NCBI GenBank assembly: GCA_903838055.1
Contig: CAILWV010000077.1
Coordinates: 18,675 to 82,674 of the forward strand
Length of the DNA stretch: 64,000 bases
Origin: an uncultured Bacteroidota bacterium
GTDB taxonomy: Bacteria > Bacteroidota > Bacteroidia > Flavobacteriales > Flavobacteriaceae
Reading direction: 5' to 3'
How positions within the stretch are numbered: position 1 is the stretch's first letter; each line of letters begins with the position of its first letter. Below the pieces are notes generated by a model, which saw only the letters and a program-made list of their open reading frames with translations, made no database searches and had not been told where the DNA came from. Positions 17,887-27,500 of this stretch are shown one piece after another. The translations under genes and the position numbers were made by a program.

Positions 17887-19101
17887 ATGAGATTACACCG
17901 AAATTTAGTTTACACTACAATTGATTCCCTAAATGCTATTTTTAATGAAAGTGAATACGCTGATAAAGTCGTAGCTCGTGCTTTAAAAAAAGACAAGCGT
18001 TGGGGAAGTTCCGATAGAAAATTTGTTGCCGAAACCATCTACGAAGTAGTTCGTTGGAAACGACTTTATGCAGAAATTGCTGAAGTAAAAGAACCTTATA
18101 ATCGAGAAGATATTTGGAGAATGTTTGCCGTTTGGGCAGTATTGAGAGGTTATCCTATTCCCGATTGGAGACAATTAGAGGGAACTCCAGAGCGAAAAAT
18201 AAAAGGAAAATTCGACGAATTATCTAAAATTAGAAAAATGCGTGAATCCATTCCAGATTGGATGGATGAACTTGGAGTAAAAGAATTGGGAGAAGAACTT
18301 TGGACTAAAGAAATTGCTGCCCAAAATAAACAAGCTCAGGTAATATTAAGAGTAAACACATTAAATACTACCAAAGAAAAATTGCATGCATTATTAATGG
18401 ATTTGAATATTGAAACCGAGTTCTTACCCGATCAACCAGATGCATTGGTTCTAAAAGAAAGAGCTAACGTATTTATGACTGATGCATTTAAAGAAGGTTT
18501 GTTTGAAGTTCAGGATGCATCCTCCCAACTAGTTGCTGCGTTTTTAGGAGTTCAACCTGGTATGCGTGTGGTAGATACGTGTGCTGGTGCTGGAGGAAAA
18601 ACATTGCATTTGGCGTCTTTAATGCAAAATAAAGGACAATTAATAGCAATGGATTTATACGAAAGTAAATTAAAACAATTAAAACTTCGTGCCAAAAGAA
18701 ACGGTGCTTTTAATATTGAATATAGAATAATTGACACTACCAAAGTTATCAAAAAGCTACACGAAAAAGCAGATAGGGTTTTAATTGATGCGCCTTGCAG
18801 CGGATTAGGAGTTCTAAAAAGAAACCCAGATGCTAAATGGAAATTACAACCTGAATTTATTGATAATATTCGAAAAATTCAAAGTGAGGTTTTAGAAAGT
18901 TATTCTAAAATAGTAAAGCCAGGTGGAAAATTAGTGTATGCTACCTGCTCTATTCTTCCGTCTGAAAACCAAGAACAAATTGCTAAATTTTTGAAAACTG
19001 AAATTGGAAAACAATTTAAATTAGAAAAAGATTGTAAAATATTATCCTCCGAATCTGGATTTGATGGTTTTTACATGGCTTTATTAGAAAGAACCGTTTA
19101 A
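17887..19101 (+). CDS. RsmB/NOP-family RNA 5-methylcytosine methyltransferase
   Basis: This 404-residue protein has an N-terminal NusB-like helical part and a C-terminal Rossmann methyltransferase. SAM-binding is shown by VDTCAGAGGKTLHLA, then DLYESKLKQL. The catalytic motifs are DAPCSGLGVLKRNPDAKW (PC motif) and VYATCSILPSENQEQI (TC motif), the two-cysteine signature of m5C RNA methyltransferases. It probably methylates 16S rRNA. The secreted endonuclease gene starts 3 bp after its stop, although the two products work in different compartments. Confidence 0.93.
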   Translation: MRLHRNLVYTTIDSLNAIFNESEYADKVVARALKKDKRWGSSDRKFVAETIYEVVRWKRLYAEIAEVKEPYNREDIWRMFAVWAVLRGYPIPDWRQLEGTPERKIKGKFDELSKIRKMRESIPDWMDELGVKELGEELWTKEIAAQNKQAQVILRVNTLNTTKEKLHALLMDLNIETEFLPDQPDALVLKERANVFMTDAFKEGLFEVQDASSQLVAAFLGVQPGMRVVDTCAGAGGKTLHLASLMQNKGQLIAMDLYESKLKQLKLRAKRNGAFNIEYRIIDTTKVIKKLHEKADRVLIDAPCSGLGVLKRNPDAKWKLQPEFIDNIRKIQSEVLESYSKIVKPGGKLVYATCSILPSENQEQIAKFLKTEIGKQFKLEKDCKILSSESGFDGFYMALLERTV

Positions 19102-19104
19102 ACA

Positions 19105-20196
19105 ATGAAAAACTTATATTCGTTATTTTTATTAATTACATTAACTTCTGGATTTGCACAAATTCCAAATGGTTATTACGATAATGCAACCGGAACTGGA
19201 TTTGCACTTAAAACACAATTAAACTCTATAATTAGTTCACATAACACTTTAATATATGGTTCTGGATTATGGAATTTGTTTACAACTTCCGATGTAAGAC
19301 CCGATGGTTATGTTTGGGAAATTTATTCCAATTGTAATTTTGTTTTTGGAACAGTAGCAAATGGTGGAAATCAAGACGATGGAACTCTTGGGACAATTGA
19401 GTGCCAAAGATTCAATAAAGAACATACATTCCCCCAAAGTTGGTTTGGAGGTCAGGTTTATCCAATGTATTCCGATGCACATATTGTAATGCCAGCAGAC
19501 AAAAAAGACAATGGTATGCGCCAAAGTTTAGCATATGGAATGGTGGCATCTAACGTGGTTAATCCAATAGGAAATGGTTGGAAAATTGGAACTTGCACTA
19601 CTCCAAATTACCCATATTCACTTCAGGTATTTGAGCCAGCAGATCAATTTAAGGGAGATATAGCTCGAAATTATTTTTATATGGCGACCTGTTATGAAAC
19701 TAGTATTGGTAGTTGGCAAACTCTTAATGCAAGTGGTGATACCGTATTAGATGGTACTAATGATAATGTATTTGAACCTTGGTTTTTAAACATGCTTCTA
19801 ATTTGGAACCTTCAAGACCCAGTTAGCCAAAAAGAAATAGATAGAAACAATGCTATTTATGCTGTTCAAGGAAACAGAAATCCTTTTGTTGACCATCCTG
19901 AATATGTTTGTCAAATATGGACTAATGCATGTAACAACATGAATAACATCTCATTTGAAGCTTCTGCCATTTCTATATTTCCAAACCCTAGCACAGAACA
20001 TAATGTTACAATAAATACTTCTAATATTATAGACTCAATTGTAGTTACAAACATTAATGGACAGGTAGTAATGGAAATGAAAAACCCAACATTTATAAAT
20101 AATTCCTATACAATAGAAAATTTAAATGAAGGATTTTACTTTCTTAAATTAACTTCTAACAACCAATCGGTTACTAAGAAAGTTATCCTAAATTAA
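19105..20196 (+). CDS. T9SS-secreted endonuclease I (EndA/NucM family)
   Basis: This 363-residue protein has a signal peptide (LFLLITLTSGFAQ). An endonuclease I domain (about residues 20-270) carries the beta-beta-alpha-metal motif RFNKEHTFPQSWFGG and the metal-site region with SDAHIVMPADKKDNGMR. The C-terminal 75 residues form a type A T9SS sorting domain (SIFPNPSTEHNVTI ... GFYFLKLTSNNQSVTKKVIL). It probably degrades extracellular DNA or RNA, for nutrient scavenging or biofilm remodelling. It follows the RsmB-type gene by 3 bp and ends at a strong terminator. Confidence 0.93.
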   Translation: MKNLYSLFLLITLTSGFAQIPNGYYDNATGTGFALKTQLNSIISSHNTLIYGSGLWNLFTTSDVRPDGYVWEIYSNCNFVFGTVANGGNQDDGTLGTIECQRFNKEHTFPQSWFGGQVYPMYSDAHIVMPADKKDNGMRQSLAYGMVASNVVNPIGNGWKIGTCTTPNYPYSLQVFEPADQFKGDIARNYFYMATCYETSIGSWQTLNASGDTVLDGTNDNVFEPWFLNMLLIWNLQDPVSQKEIDRNNAIYAVQGNRNPFVDHPEYVCQIWTNACNNMNNISFEASAISIFPNPSTEHNVTINTSNIIDSIVVTNINGQVVMEMKNPTFINNSYTIENLNEGFYFLKLTSNNQSVTKKVILN

Positions 20197-20218
20197 TCAA
20201 GACGATTTGAAATTAAAA

Positions 20219-20250
20219 AACCGTCTCATTTTCATGAGACGGTTTCTTTT
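20219..20250 (+). terminator. Rho-independent terminator after endonuclease I
   Basis: A perfect stem (CCGTCTCAT with ATGAGACGG, extended by A-T pairs) is followed by TTCTTTTTT. The A run on the other side also makes it a plausible terminator for the leftward tRNA-His. Confidence 0.88.
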
Positions 20251-20258
20251 TTATTAAG

Positions 20259-20333
20259 GGTGGATGACCGGGTTCGAACCGGCGACTTCCGGCACCACAA
20301 ACCAGCGCTCTAACCAGCTGAGCTACAACCACC
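20259..20333 (-). tRNA. tRNA-His (anticodon GTG)
   Basis: The reverse complement folds as a cloverleaf: D arm GCTCAGCTGGTTAGAGC, anticodon loop TTGTGGT with GTG, and T arm GCCGG-TTCGAAC-CCGGT. The extra G at -1 faces C73, the hallmark of tRNA-His. The acceptor stem has one T-T mismatch (positions 5-68). CCA is not encoded. Confidence 0.93.
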
Positions 20334-20392
20334 ATTTTACGAGTGCAAATATATTGTAAAAGTTTTCGTTTTGCAAGGAAAAAATAAAAAAA

Positions 20393-21109
20393 TTACACCA
20401 AATTACTTAAACTATTGACTGCCAAATACCTTTCAACCGTAAAACCTTCTCCATGATCTGTACCAATGATTCTACCTAAATCTTGAGCGCGATATTTCAC
20501 ACTATCTAAGAAATTTTTAGAACTAATTGGCGATTCTGGTTCGTTAGTATTTTCTTTATAAAACTGCGAACTATAAGCTAAAATTGATTCCATTTTTATA
20601 TCTAAAAAACCAGAAATGTCTACTACAAAGTCTGGAGTCAAATTTTCCCATTGAATATAATGATAAACAACTTTTGGACGCCAAGCTTCTTGTTTTTCAT
20701 CATTAATAATAGTTTCTATTTTGCGTAATCCAGAAAGAAAACAAGCATCAGATACTAATTTACTTCCTTTACCGTGATCAATATGTCTATCTTGAATTGC
20801 ATTACACAATACAATTTCTGGACGATATTTTCGAATCATCTCGATAATTTTCATTTGGTGTGCTTCGTCATTAATAAAGAACCCATCTCGCATATCTAAG
20901 TTTTCTCTTACAGAAATACCTAAAATTTCCGATGCCCTAGCGGATTCTGAATTACGAATTTCAACTGAACCACGAGTTCCTAATTCCCCTCGGGTTAAAT
21001 CTATGATTCCAACTTTTTTTCCTATACTAATTTCTTTTGCAATGGTACCACTACATCCTAATTCTACATCATCTGGATGCGCCCCAAAAGCCAATATATC
21101 TAATTTCAT
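20393..21109 (-). CDS. bshB1: Bacillithiol biosynthesis deacetylase BshB1
   Basis: This 238-residue LmbE/PIG-L-type zinc deacetylase has the metal-binding motif AFGAHPDDVELGCSG and a downstream HIDHGKG. It removes the acetyl group from GlcNAc-malate in bacillithiol synthesis, the low-molecular-weight thiol of many Bacteroidota. DLTRGELGTRGS is the typical substrate loop. ATG 21109 (MKLDIL) was chosen over an in-frame GTG at 21115. It follows the menF gene in the same direction with a short gap. Confidence 0.93.
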   Translation of the reverse strand: MKLDILAFGAHPDDVELGCSGTIAKEISIGKKVGIIDLTRGELGTRGSVEIRNSESARASEILGISVRENLDMRDGFFINDEAHQMKIIEMIRKYRPEIVLCNAIQDRHIDHGKGSKLVSDACFLSGLRKIETIINDEKQEAWRPKVVYHYIQWENLTPDFVVDISGFLDIKMESILAYSSQFYKENTNEPESPISSKNFLDSVKYRAQDLGRIIGTDHGEGFTVERYLAVNSLSNLV

Positions 21110-21150
21110 ATACACTATTTAAATTGCTAATTTAGTTAATCAATAAGGAC

Positions 21151-22227
21151 TTACAAGATTTTTTTTAATGTTTGCGATTTATTGACAGTTTCAAAATATT
21201 CTTTTTCGGGATTGCTGTCGCTTGTAATTCCGCATCCAATGAATAATTGCGACTTAGTAACATTTGATTTAGAATCTATATCAAGTTTCATGCAACGTAA
21301 ATTCACAAATAAATCACTTTTACCAAATTCAAATGTTAAAAAATCTTTGTTCCATTCACCTAAATATCCCGAATAAAATTCTCTATCATAACCTTCGTTT
21401 TTCAAAATAAATTCTTTTGATTTATTTTTAGGAAAACCACAAACGGCAGGAGTTGGATGTAATAAATCTATAATTTTAGACACATCTAATTGGGTATCTA
21501 ATGTAGCATGGATATCTGTTTTTATATGAATTATAGAACCTGCTTGAAAAGTATAAGGCTCCGATTTTGTAACTGTACTAGAAACGGTTTGCAAATTATT
21601 TACAATAAAATCAGTAACTGTTTGTTGCTCTCTTTTTTCTTTTTCACTCCATTTTACTTCCTGTAAATCAGACAGTAATTGAGTTCCAGCTAAAGCAACG
21701 GTTTTAAGTATATTACTTTCAATATTAACTAATTGTTCCGGTGTTGCCCCCATCCAAAAACCAACTTTAGGATGATAGAAACAATATTTAAAAGCTGTTG
21801 GGTAATTAGAAATAAGCGAATTAAAAACCAAATCAAATTGAAAATTATCTAATTCAATTAATTCACTTCTAGAGACTACTACTTTTTCAAAGGTTCCGCT
21901 ATTAATTTCTTGTAGAGCTAAATTAACCAGATTTTCAAAATTATATTTAGCGGTTTCTTCGATTTTATATTCCTTAGATTTAGACAAAACAAAATCCGAT
22001 TCATTAACTATTTCTACATAAATATCGGAATAATTTTCAGGAATTAAATATTTCTTTAAATTATCAAAAGAAACAAATGCAAACCCAGATTTTCCATCTT
22101 CTAACGAATATAACGCATCATTTTTTTGAAAAAGCGCGATTATTTTTTTTGAATTTGGTTTGCAATAACTTACAAATGGTAATTTGGAGTTGAATTGTTC
22201 GGATATCTTTTGAAATAAACCACTCAT
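21151..22227 (-). CDS. menF: Isochorismate synthase
   Basis: This 358-residue chorismate-binding enzyme has the family motifs FEKVVVSRSE, GFWMGATPEQLV, KTVALAGTQ, IHIKTDIHATL, HPTPAVCGFPK, FYSGYLGEW and VNLRCMKL. It converts chorismate to isochorismate, the entry to menaquinone synthesis. The gene overlaps the upstream thioesterase gene by 1 bp; a MenI-like thioesterase would act later in the same pathway, supporting menaquinone over siderophore synthesis. Confidence 0.92.
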   Translation of the reverse strand: MSGLFQKISEQFNSKLPFVSYCKPNSKKIIALFQKNDALYSLEDGKSGFAFVSFDNLKKYLIPENYSDIYVEIVNESDFVLSKSKEYKIEETAKYNFENLVNLALQEINSGTFEKVVVSRSELIELDNFQFDLVFNSLISNYPTAFKYCFYHPKVGFWMGATPEQLVNIESNILKTVALAGTQLLSDLQEVKWSEKEKREQQTVTDFIVNNLQTVSSTVTKSEPYTFQAGSIIHIKTDIHATLDTQLDVSKIIDLLHPTPAVCGFPKNKSKEFILKNEGYDREFYSGYLGEWNKDFLTFEFGKSDLFVNLRCMKLDIDSKSNVTKSQLFIGCGITSDSNPEKEYFETVNKSQTLKKIL

Positions 22228-22649
22228 TATCTTCTTGGTAAAACCATATTTGTCAATTTACATAATGAAATTAACTTATCTTTTTCATCTACAATTCTAA
22301 TTTCCCATAAGTGAATGCTCGCTCCTTTATGAAGAATTTTTGCTGTAGCAGTAACCATTCCTTCTTTCTTGCTTCTTACGTGATTAGCAGAAATTTCTAT
22401 TCCTCTAATCTCTTGCTTCTCTGGATTCACAAACATCAATGACGCTGCACTGCCTACACTTTCTGCCAATGCAACAGATGCACCTCCGTGTAATAATCCC
22501 ATAGGTTGATGTACTCTAGGATTTACCGGCATTGTAGCCACGAGAAAATCTTCGCCAGCATCGGTATATTCAATTTCTAAAGTTTGCATTAAGGTGTTTT
22601 TAGACCAATCATTACAAAGCTGAAGCATTTTTTCTCTATCAAAAACCAT
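22227..22649 (-). CDS. Hotdog-fold thioesterase (PaaI/MenI-like)
   Basis: This 140-residue hotdog thioesterase has the motif HQPMGLLHGGASVALAESVGS around residues 47-68 with the candidate catalytic E67. The gene overlaps menF by 1 bp and lies upstream in the same operon, which suggests hydrolysis of 1,4-dihydroxy-2-naphthoyl-CoA in menaquinone synthesis. Substrate assignment is inferred from context; phenylacetyl-CoA-type thioesterases look similar. Confidence 0.87.
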   Translation of the reverse strand: MVFDREKMLQLCNDWSKNTLMQTLEIEYTDAGEDFLVATMPVNPRVHQPMGLLHGGASVALAESVGSAASLMFVNPEKQEIRGIEISANHVRSKKEGMVTATAKILHKGASIHLWEIRIVDEKDKLISLCKLTNMVLPRR

Positions 22650-22662
22650 GTTTATTTTTTTA

Positions 22663-22670
22663 CAAAATTA
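22663..22670 (-). promoter_or_regulatory. Predicted -7 element of the thioesterase-menF operon
   Basis: On the minus strand TAATTTTG fits TAnnTTTG and lies 13 bp before the ATG at 22649. No strong -33 box is seen. Confidence 0.4.
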
Positions 22671-22804
22671 AACATTTAAAATAGATTCGGAATATTGTTT
22701 AACATTTACAAACTAAAAAAGCATTTTCATCGTTATCTATTTTAAAAATTGCAGTTTTAAATTTTCAAATAATTAACTACATTTACCAAATTAGAATTTT
22801 ATAT

Positions 22805-24382
22805 ATGCATAAATTATTTATTTTACTCCTAGCAGGAATAGCAATAAGTCTAACATCATGTAGGAATGATTTTGCTTTTACACAAAGTACCGGTGGATTA
22901 GAATTCTCTAAAGACACGGTATATTTAGATACTGTTTTCACAAATATCGGCTCTAGTACTTACCAATTAAAAGTTTATAATAGAAGCGATAAAGATATTT
23001 CAATTCCTAAGATTCAACTCGGAAAAGGACTTAGTTCTAAATATCGAATTATGGTTGACGGAATGACTGGTGATGTAGGTGCTCAAGGTAAAATATTTAG
23101 TAATGTAGAACTTTTAGCAAAAGATAGTCTTTTCATTTTTGTAGAAGTAACAAGTGATGTTGCAAGTGCCAATCCTACTGATTTTTTATACACCGATCAA
23201 ATTCAATTTTCCAATATTGTAGGTGCTCCACAAACTGTTGAATTAGTAACTTTAATACAAGATGCCTATTTTATTTTTCCGCATCGGACTCAAAATGCAG
23301 ACAACACTTACACCTATGAAGGAATAAATTTAGGCACAGACGACTCAAACCAAGCCGTAACAATTGTAGGCAGTACTTTAGATCATAATGACCCAATAAA
23401 TCACGATGAATATACTTGGGGAAATGACAAACCATATGTTATTTATGGCTATGCATTAGTTCCTGATAACGAAACATTAAATGTAACTAGTGGAGCAAGA
23501 GTACATTTTCATGCAAATTCAGGTTTAATTATTGCAAAAAATGGAACTCTAAAAATAAATGGATTACCTTCAACTACTAATGATCCTGCCGATTTAACTA
23601 AGGAAGTCATTTTTGAAGGCGATCGTTTAGAGCCAGATTTTTCTGACGTACCTGGACAATGGACAGCAATAATTAATTTTTCTACTTTACCCAATAATGT
23701 AATTGAACATCTTACTTTAAAGAATGCAACTGTAGGTATATTATCTAATAATTTTGCCTTAACAACAGATAATTCCTTTACAAAGTTTACTATTAATAAT
23801 TCTCAAATATACAACTGCTCTAATTATGGAATATTAGGAAGAAATGCACAAATTAATGCTAATAATCTAGTTGTTAATTATAGCGGTCAAGCCAATATTG
23901 CAGCAACTTATGGTGGGACTTATAATTTTACAAATTCCACATTCAATAACAATTGGAATAGTTCCAAACAAGCAGCTGTAATCTTCAATGATTACCTTGA
24001 AACGGATACAGCTTATTTGGTTAAACAAACCACTGTTACAATGTCAAATTGCATAGTATATGGATCCAATAGTACTGAAATTTCGTTAGAAAAAAAGGGA
24101 ACAGCATTTACTACGACTTTTAATAACTGTTTATTTAAAGTCAATGATTTGAGTACTTCTTTAAGTTCTAATCCTTTGTATGATTCTATTCGTTTGGAGC
24201 AAAATGGAAATAAAAAGAATATCAATCCAAAGTTTAAAAATAGCGCCAAAAATCAGTTGTGGCCTACAGAAGATTTATTTGTTAAAGTAACACCTGGAGT
24301 AGCTACTCCATTTGACATACTAAATAAAACAAGGAATTCTATAAATACTAATATAGGCGCCTATCAATTTATTGCTAACTAA
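22805..24382 (+). CDS. Lipoprotein with right-handed beta-helix-like region
   Basis: This 525-residue protein has a signal peptide and lipobox ISLTSCRND. Residues about 30-150 resemble an immunoglobulin-like domain (LDTVFTNIGSSTYQLKVYNRSDKDISI). Residues about 220-520 are rich in short repeated Asn/Thr/Val turns (NVIEHLTLKNATVGILSNN, NNSQIYNCSNYGILG) typical of parallel beta-helix proteins. It is probably anchored in the outer membrane. No catalytic signature is visible and the function is unknown. Confidence 0.8.
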   Translation: MHKLFILLLAGIAISLTSCRNDFAFTQSTGGLEFSKDTVYLDTVFTNIGSSTYQLKVYNRSDKDISIPKIQLGKGLSSKYRIMVDGMTGDVGAQGKIFSNVELLAKDSLFIFVEVTSDVASANPTDFLYTDQIQFSNIVGAPQTVELVTLIQDAYFIFPHRTQNADNTYTYEGINLGTDDSNQAVTIVGSTLDHNDPINHDEYTWGNDKPYVIYGYALVPDNETLNVTSGARVHFHANSGLIIAKNGTLKINGLPSTTNDPADLTKEVIFEGDRLEPDFSDVPGQWTAIINFSTLPNNVIEHLTLKNATVGILSNNFALTTDNSFTKFTINNSQIYNCSNYGILGRNAQINANNLVVNYSGQANIAATYGGTYNFTNSTFNNNWNSSKQAAVIFNDYLETDTAYLVKQTTVTMSNCIVYGSNSTEISLEKKGTAFTTTFNNCLFKVNDLSTSLSSNPLYDSIRLEQNGNKKNINPKFKNSAKNQLWPTEDLFVKVTPGVATPFDILNKTRNSINTNIGAYQFIAN

Positions 24383-24395
24383 TTTCAAATTAATC

Positions 24396-24420
24396 GCCCT
24401 CTTTTTTGAGGGCTTTTTAT
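24396..24420 (+). terminator. Rho-independent terminator after the beta-helix lipoprotein
   Basis: A 6-bp perfect GC-rich stem (GCCCTC with GAGGGC) and T6 loop are followed by TTTTTAT. Confidence 0.85.
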
Positions 24421-24467
24421 TTGTATATAAATTGTCGAAAACCCGTTAAAAACTATTTATAACTCAT

Positions 24468-24498
24468 TTTGCTACTTCTGTTTTTTAATTTAAATTTG
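24468..24498 (+). promoter_or_regulatory. purL promoter (complete Bacteroidota -33/-7 match)
   Basis: TTTG at 24468-24471 and TAAATTTG at 24491-24498 are separated by exactly 19 bp, the ideal flavobacterial arrangement. A start about 24505 leaves a leader of roughly 60 nt before the purL ATG. Confidence 0.75.
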
Positions 24499-24563
24499 CA
24501 GATACAACAACGTTAGGATAAAGGCAAATCTCAATTTAATCCAAGCGACAACTATACAACACA

Positions 24564-27500
24564 ATGATTCACTTTTTCGGCAACGAAACCTCTACAGTAT
24601 ATGCTGTTCAAACAAGCAATAGCCTATTGAAACAGCAATCACAAAATGAACTTTCTACAGAAACAATCTCCAAATTAAATTGGCTTTTTGGAAACGCAAC
24701 TAAAATTGAGAAATCCGTACTTACGGATTTTTTTGTTGGTCCGCGTGCTGCAATGGTAACTCCTTGGAGTACTAATGCTGTAGAAATAACACAAAATATG
24801 GGAATTGAAGGAATAATAAGGATTGAAGAATTTGAGAAAGTTACTTCCGATTTTACTTCTTTTGATCCAATGTTATTGCAAAAATATTCCGAATTAAATC
24901 AAGATATATTTACAATAAATATAGAACCTGAAGCAATTCTTGAAATTGATGATATTTCAATTTATAACCAACAAGAAGGATTGTCGTTAAGCTTTGAGGA
25001 AGTAGAATATTTAGAAAACCTATCTAAAAAATTAAATAGAAAACTTACTGATTCAGAAGTGTTTGGTTTTTCTCAAGTTAATTCAGAACACTGCCGTCAC
25101 AAAATCTTCAATGGAACTTTTGTAATTGACGGTATAGAAAAACCCTCTTCTTTATTTAAATTAATTAAGAAAACTGCTGCTGAAAATCCGAATGATATTG
25201 TTTCAGCTTACAAAGATAATGTTGCTTTCATAAAAGGACCTTCCATAGAACAATTCGCACCAAAAAGTGCTGACAAACCAGATTTTTATTCCAAAAAACA
25301 ATTCGATTCTGTTATTTCATTAAAAGCAGAAACGCATAATTTCCCAACCACTGTTGAACCTTTTAATGGTGCTGCAACAGGTTCAGGAGGTGAAATTCGT
25401 GATAGATTAGCTGGAGGTCAAGGTTCTTTACCATTAGCTGGAACTGCAGTATACATGACTGCCTACTCTAGATTAGAAGAAAATAGAAATTGGGAAAAAG
25501 GAATGGCCGAAAGAAAATGGTTGTACCAAACACCAATGGATATTTTAATAAAAGCATCTAATGGAGCATCTGATTTTGGAAATAAATTTGGTCAACCTTT
25601 AATTACAGGTTCTATTTTAACCTTTGAGCATGATGAAGACAACCGCAAACTTGGTTATGATAAAGTAATCATGCAAGCGGGTGGAATAGGATACGGAAAA
25701 GCATCGCAAGCACAAAAACAAAAACCAAAAACAGGAGATAAAATTGTAATTCTAGGTGGTGAAAACTATAGAATTGGAATGGGTGGTGCCGCTGTTTCTT
25801 CTGCTGATACAGGAGCATTAGGCTCTGGTATTGAGTTAAATGCTATTCAGAGATCTAATCCAGAAATGCAAAAACGTGCTGCTAATGCGATTCGAGGATT
25901 GGTAGAAAGTGATGAAAACCCTATTGTTTCTATTCACGATCATGGTGCAGGAGGGCATTTAAACTGCTTGTCAGAACTTGTCGAAGAAACCGGTGGATTA
26001 ATTGATTTAGATAAATTACCTGTAGGTGACCCTACCCTTTCTGCAAAAGAAATCATAGGTAACGAAAGCCAAGAACGAATGGGATTGGTTATAGGACAGA
26101 AAGATATTGACACTTTACAACGAATTGCCGATAGAGAACGTTCACCAATGTATCAAGTTGGTGAAGTTACAGGAAATCACAGATTTACTTTTAAAAGCGA
26201 AACTACAGGCAATAAACCAATGGATTTTGCTTTAGAAGATATGTTTGGTAGTTCTCCTAAAGTTATTATGACCGACAAAACAATTGTTAGAAAATATGCT
26301 GATTTAGAATATACTAATGAAAATATTTTAAATTATATAGAACAAGTACTCCGATTAGAAGCTGTTGCTTGTAAAGATTGGTTAACTAATAAGGTAGACC
26401 GATGTGTAGGTGGAAAAGTTGCCAAACAACAATGCTCTGGTCCTTTGCAATTGCCATTAAATAATGTTGGGGTGATGGCATTAGATTATAACGGAAAAGA
26501 AGGAATTGCTACTTCAATTGGCCATTCTCCTATTTCTGCATTAATTGATCCAAAAGCAGGTAGCCGAAATGCTATTGGCGAAGCATTATCCAATATTGTT
26601 TTTGCACCCTTAAAAGATAATTTACAAAGTGTATCACTTTCTGCCAACTGGATGTGGGCTTGTAAAAATGAAGGAGAAGATGCTCGTTTATATGAAGCTG
26701 TTCAAGCATGTTCTGACTTTGCTATCGAATTGGGAATTAATATTCCAACAGGAAAAGATTCGCTTTCAATGAAGCAAAAATATCCAAATGACGAAGTAAT
26801 TGCTCCTGGAACAGTTATTATTTCGGCAGGTGGAAATTGTTCGAATATTACTAAAGTTGTTGAACCGGTATTGCAACGAAATGGTGGTTCACTATATTAT
26901 ATCAATTTATCGCAAGATGATTTTAAATTAGGTGGAAGTTCATTTGCTCAAACTTTAAATAAAATAGGAACTGAAACCCCAACAATAAAGGATTCAAACT
27001 ATTTTAAAGTGGCTTTTAATACGATTCAAAATTTAATAAAAGACAGGCAAATACTTGCAGGACACGACATTGGAAGTGGCGGATTGATAACTACTTTATT
27101 AGAAATGTGCTTTGCAGATATAAATGTAGGTGCTTCCATTTCATTCGATTCTTTATCAGAAAATGATTTAGTTAAGATTTTGTTTTCTGAAAACATTGGA
27201 GTTGTGCTTCAAGCTAAAGACGATATTACTTTTGAAAACGCATTTAAAGGTATGGAGATTTTCAAAATCGGAAAAGTGGTAGAAAGCAATTTCTTGGAAG
27301 TTGGAAGCTTAAAATTAGAAATTAGTAAATACCGAAATATTTGGTTTGAAACTTCTTATTTACTAGATCAAAAACAAACAAAAAATAATAAAGCAAAAGA
27401 GCGTTTTGACAATTTAGGAAAACAACCTTTGCAATATCAGTTTTCTAGTCATTTTACAGGAGTCTTAAATACTAAACTTTCTACTAATGAAGAGTTTGTT

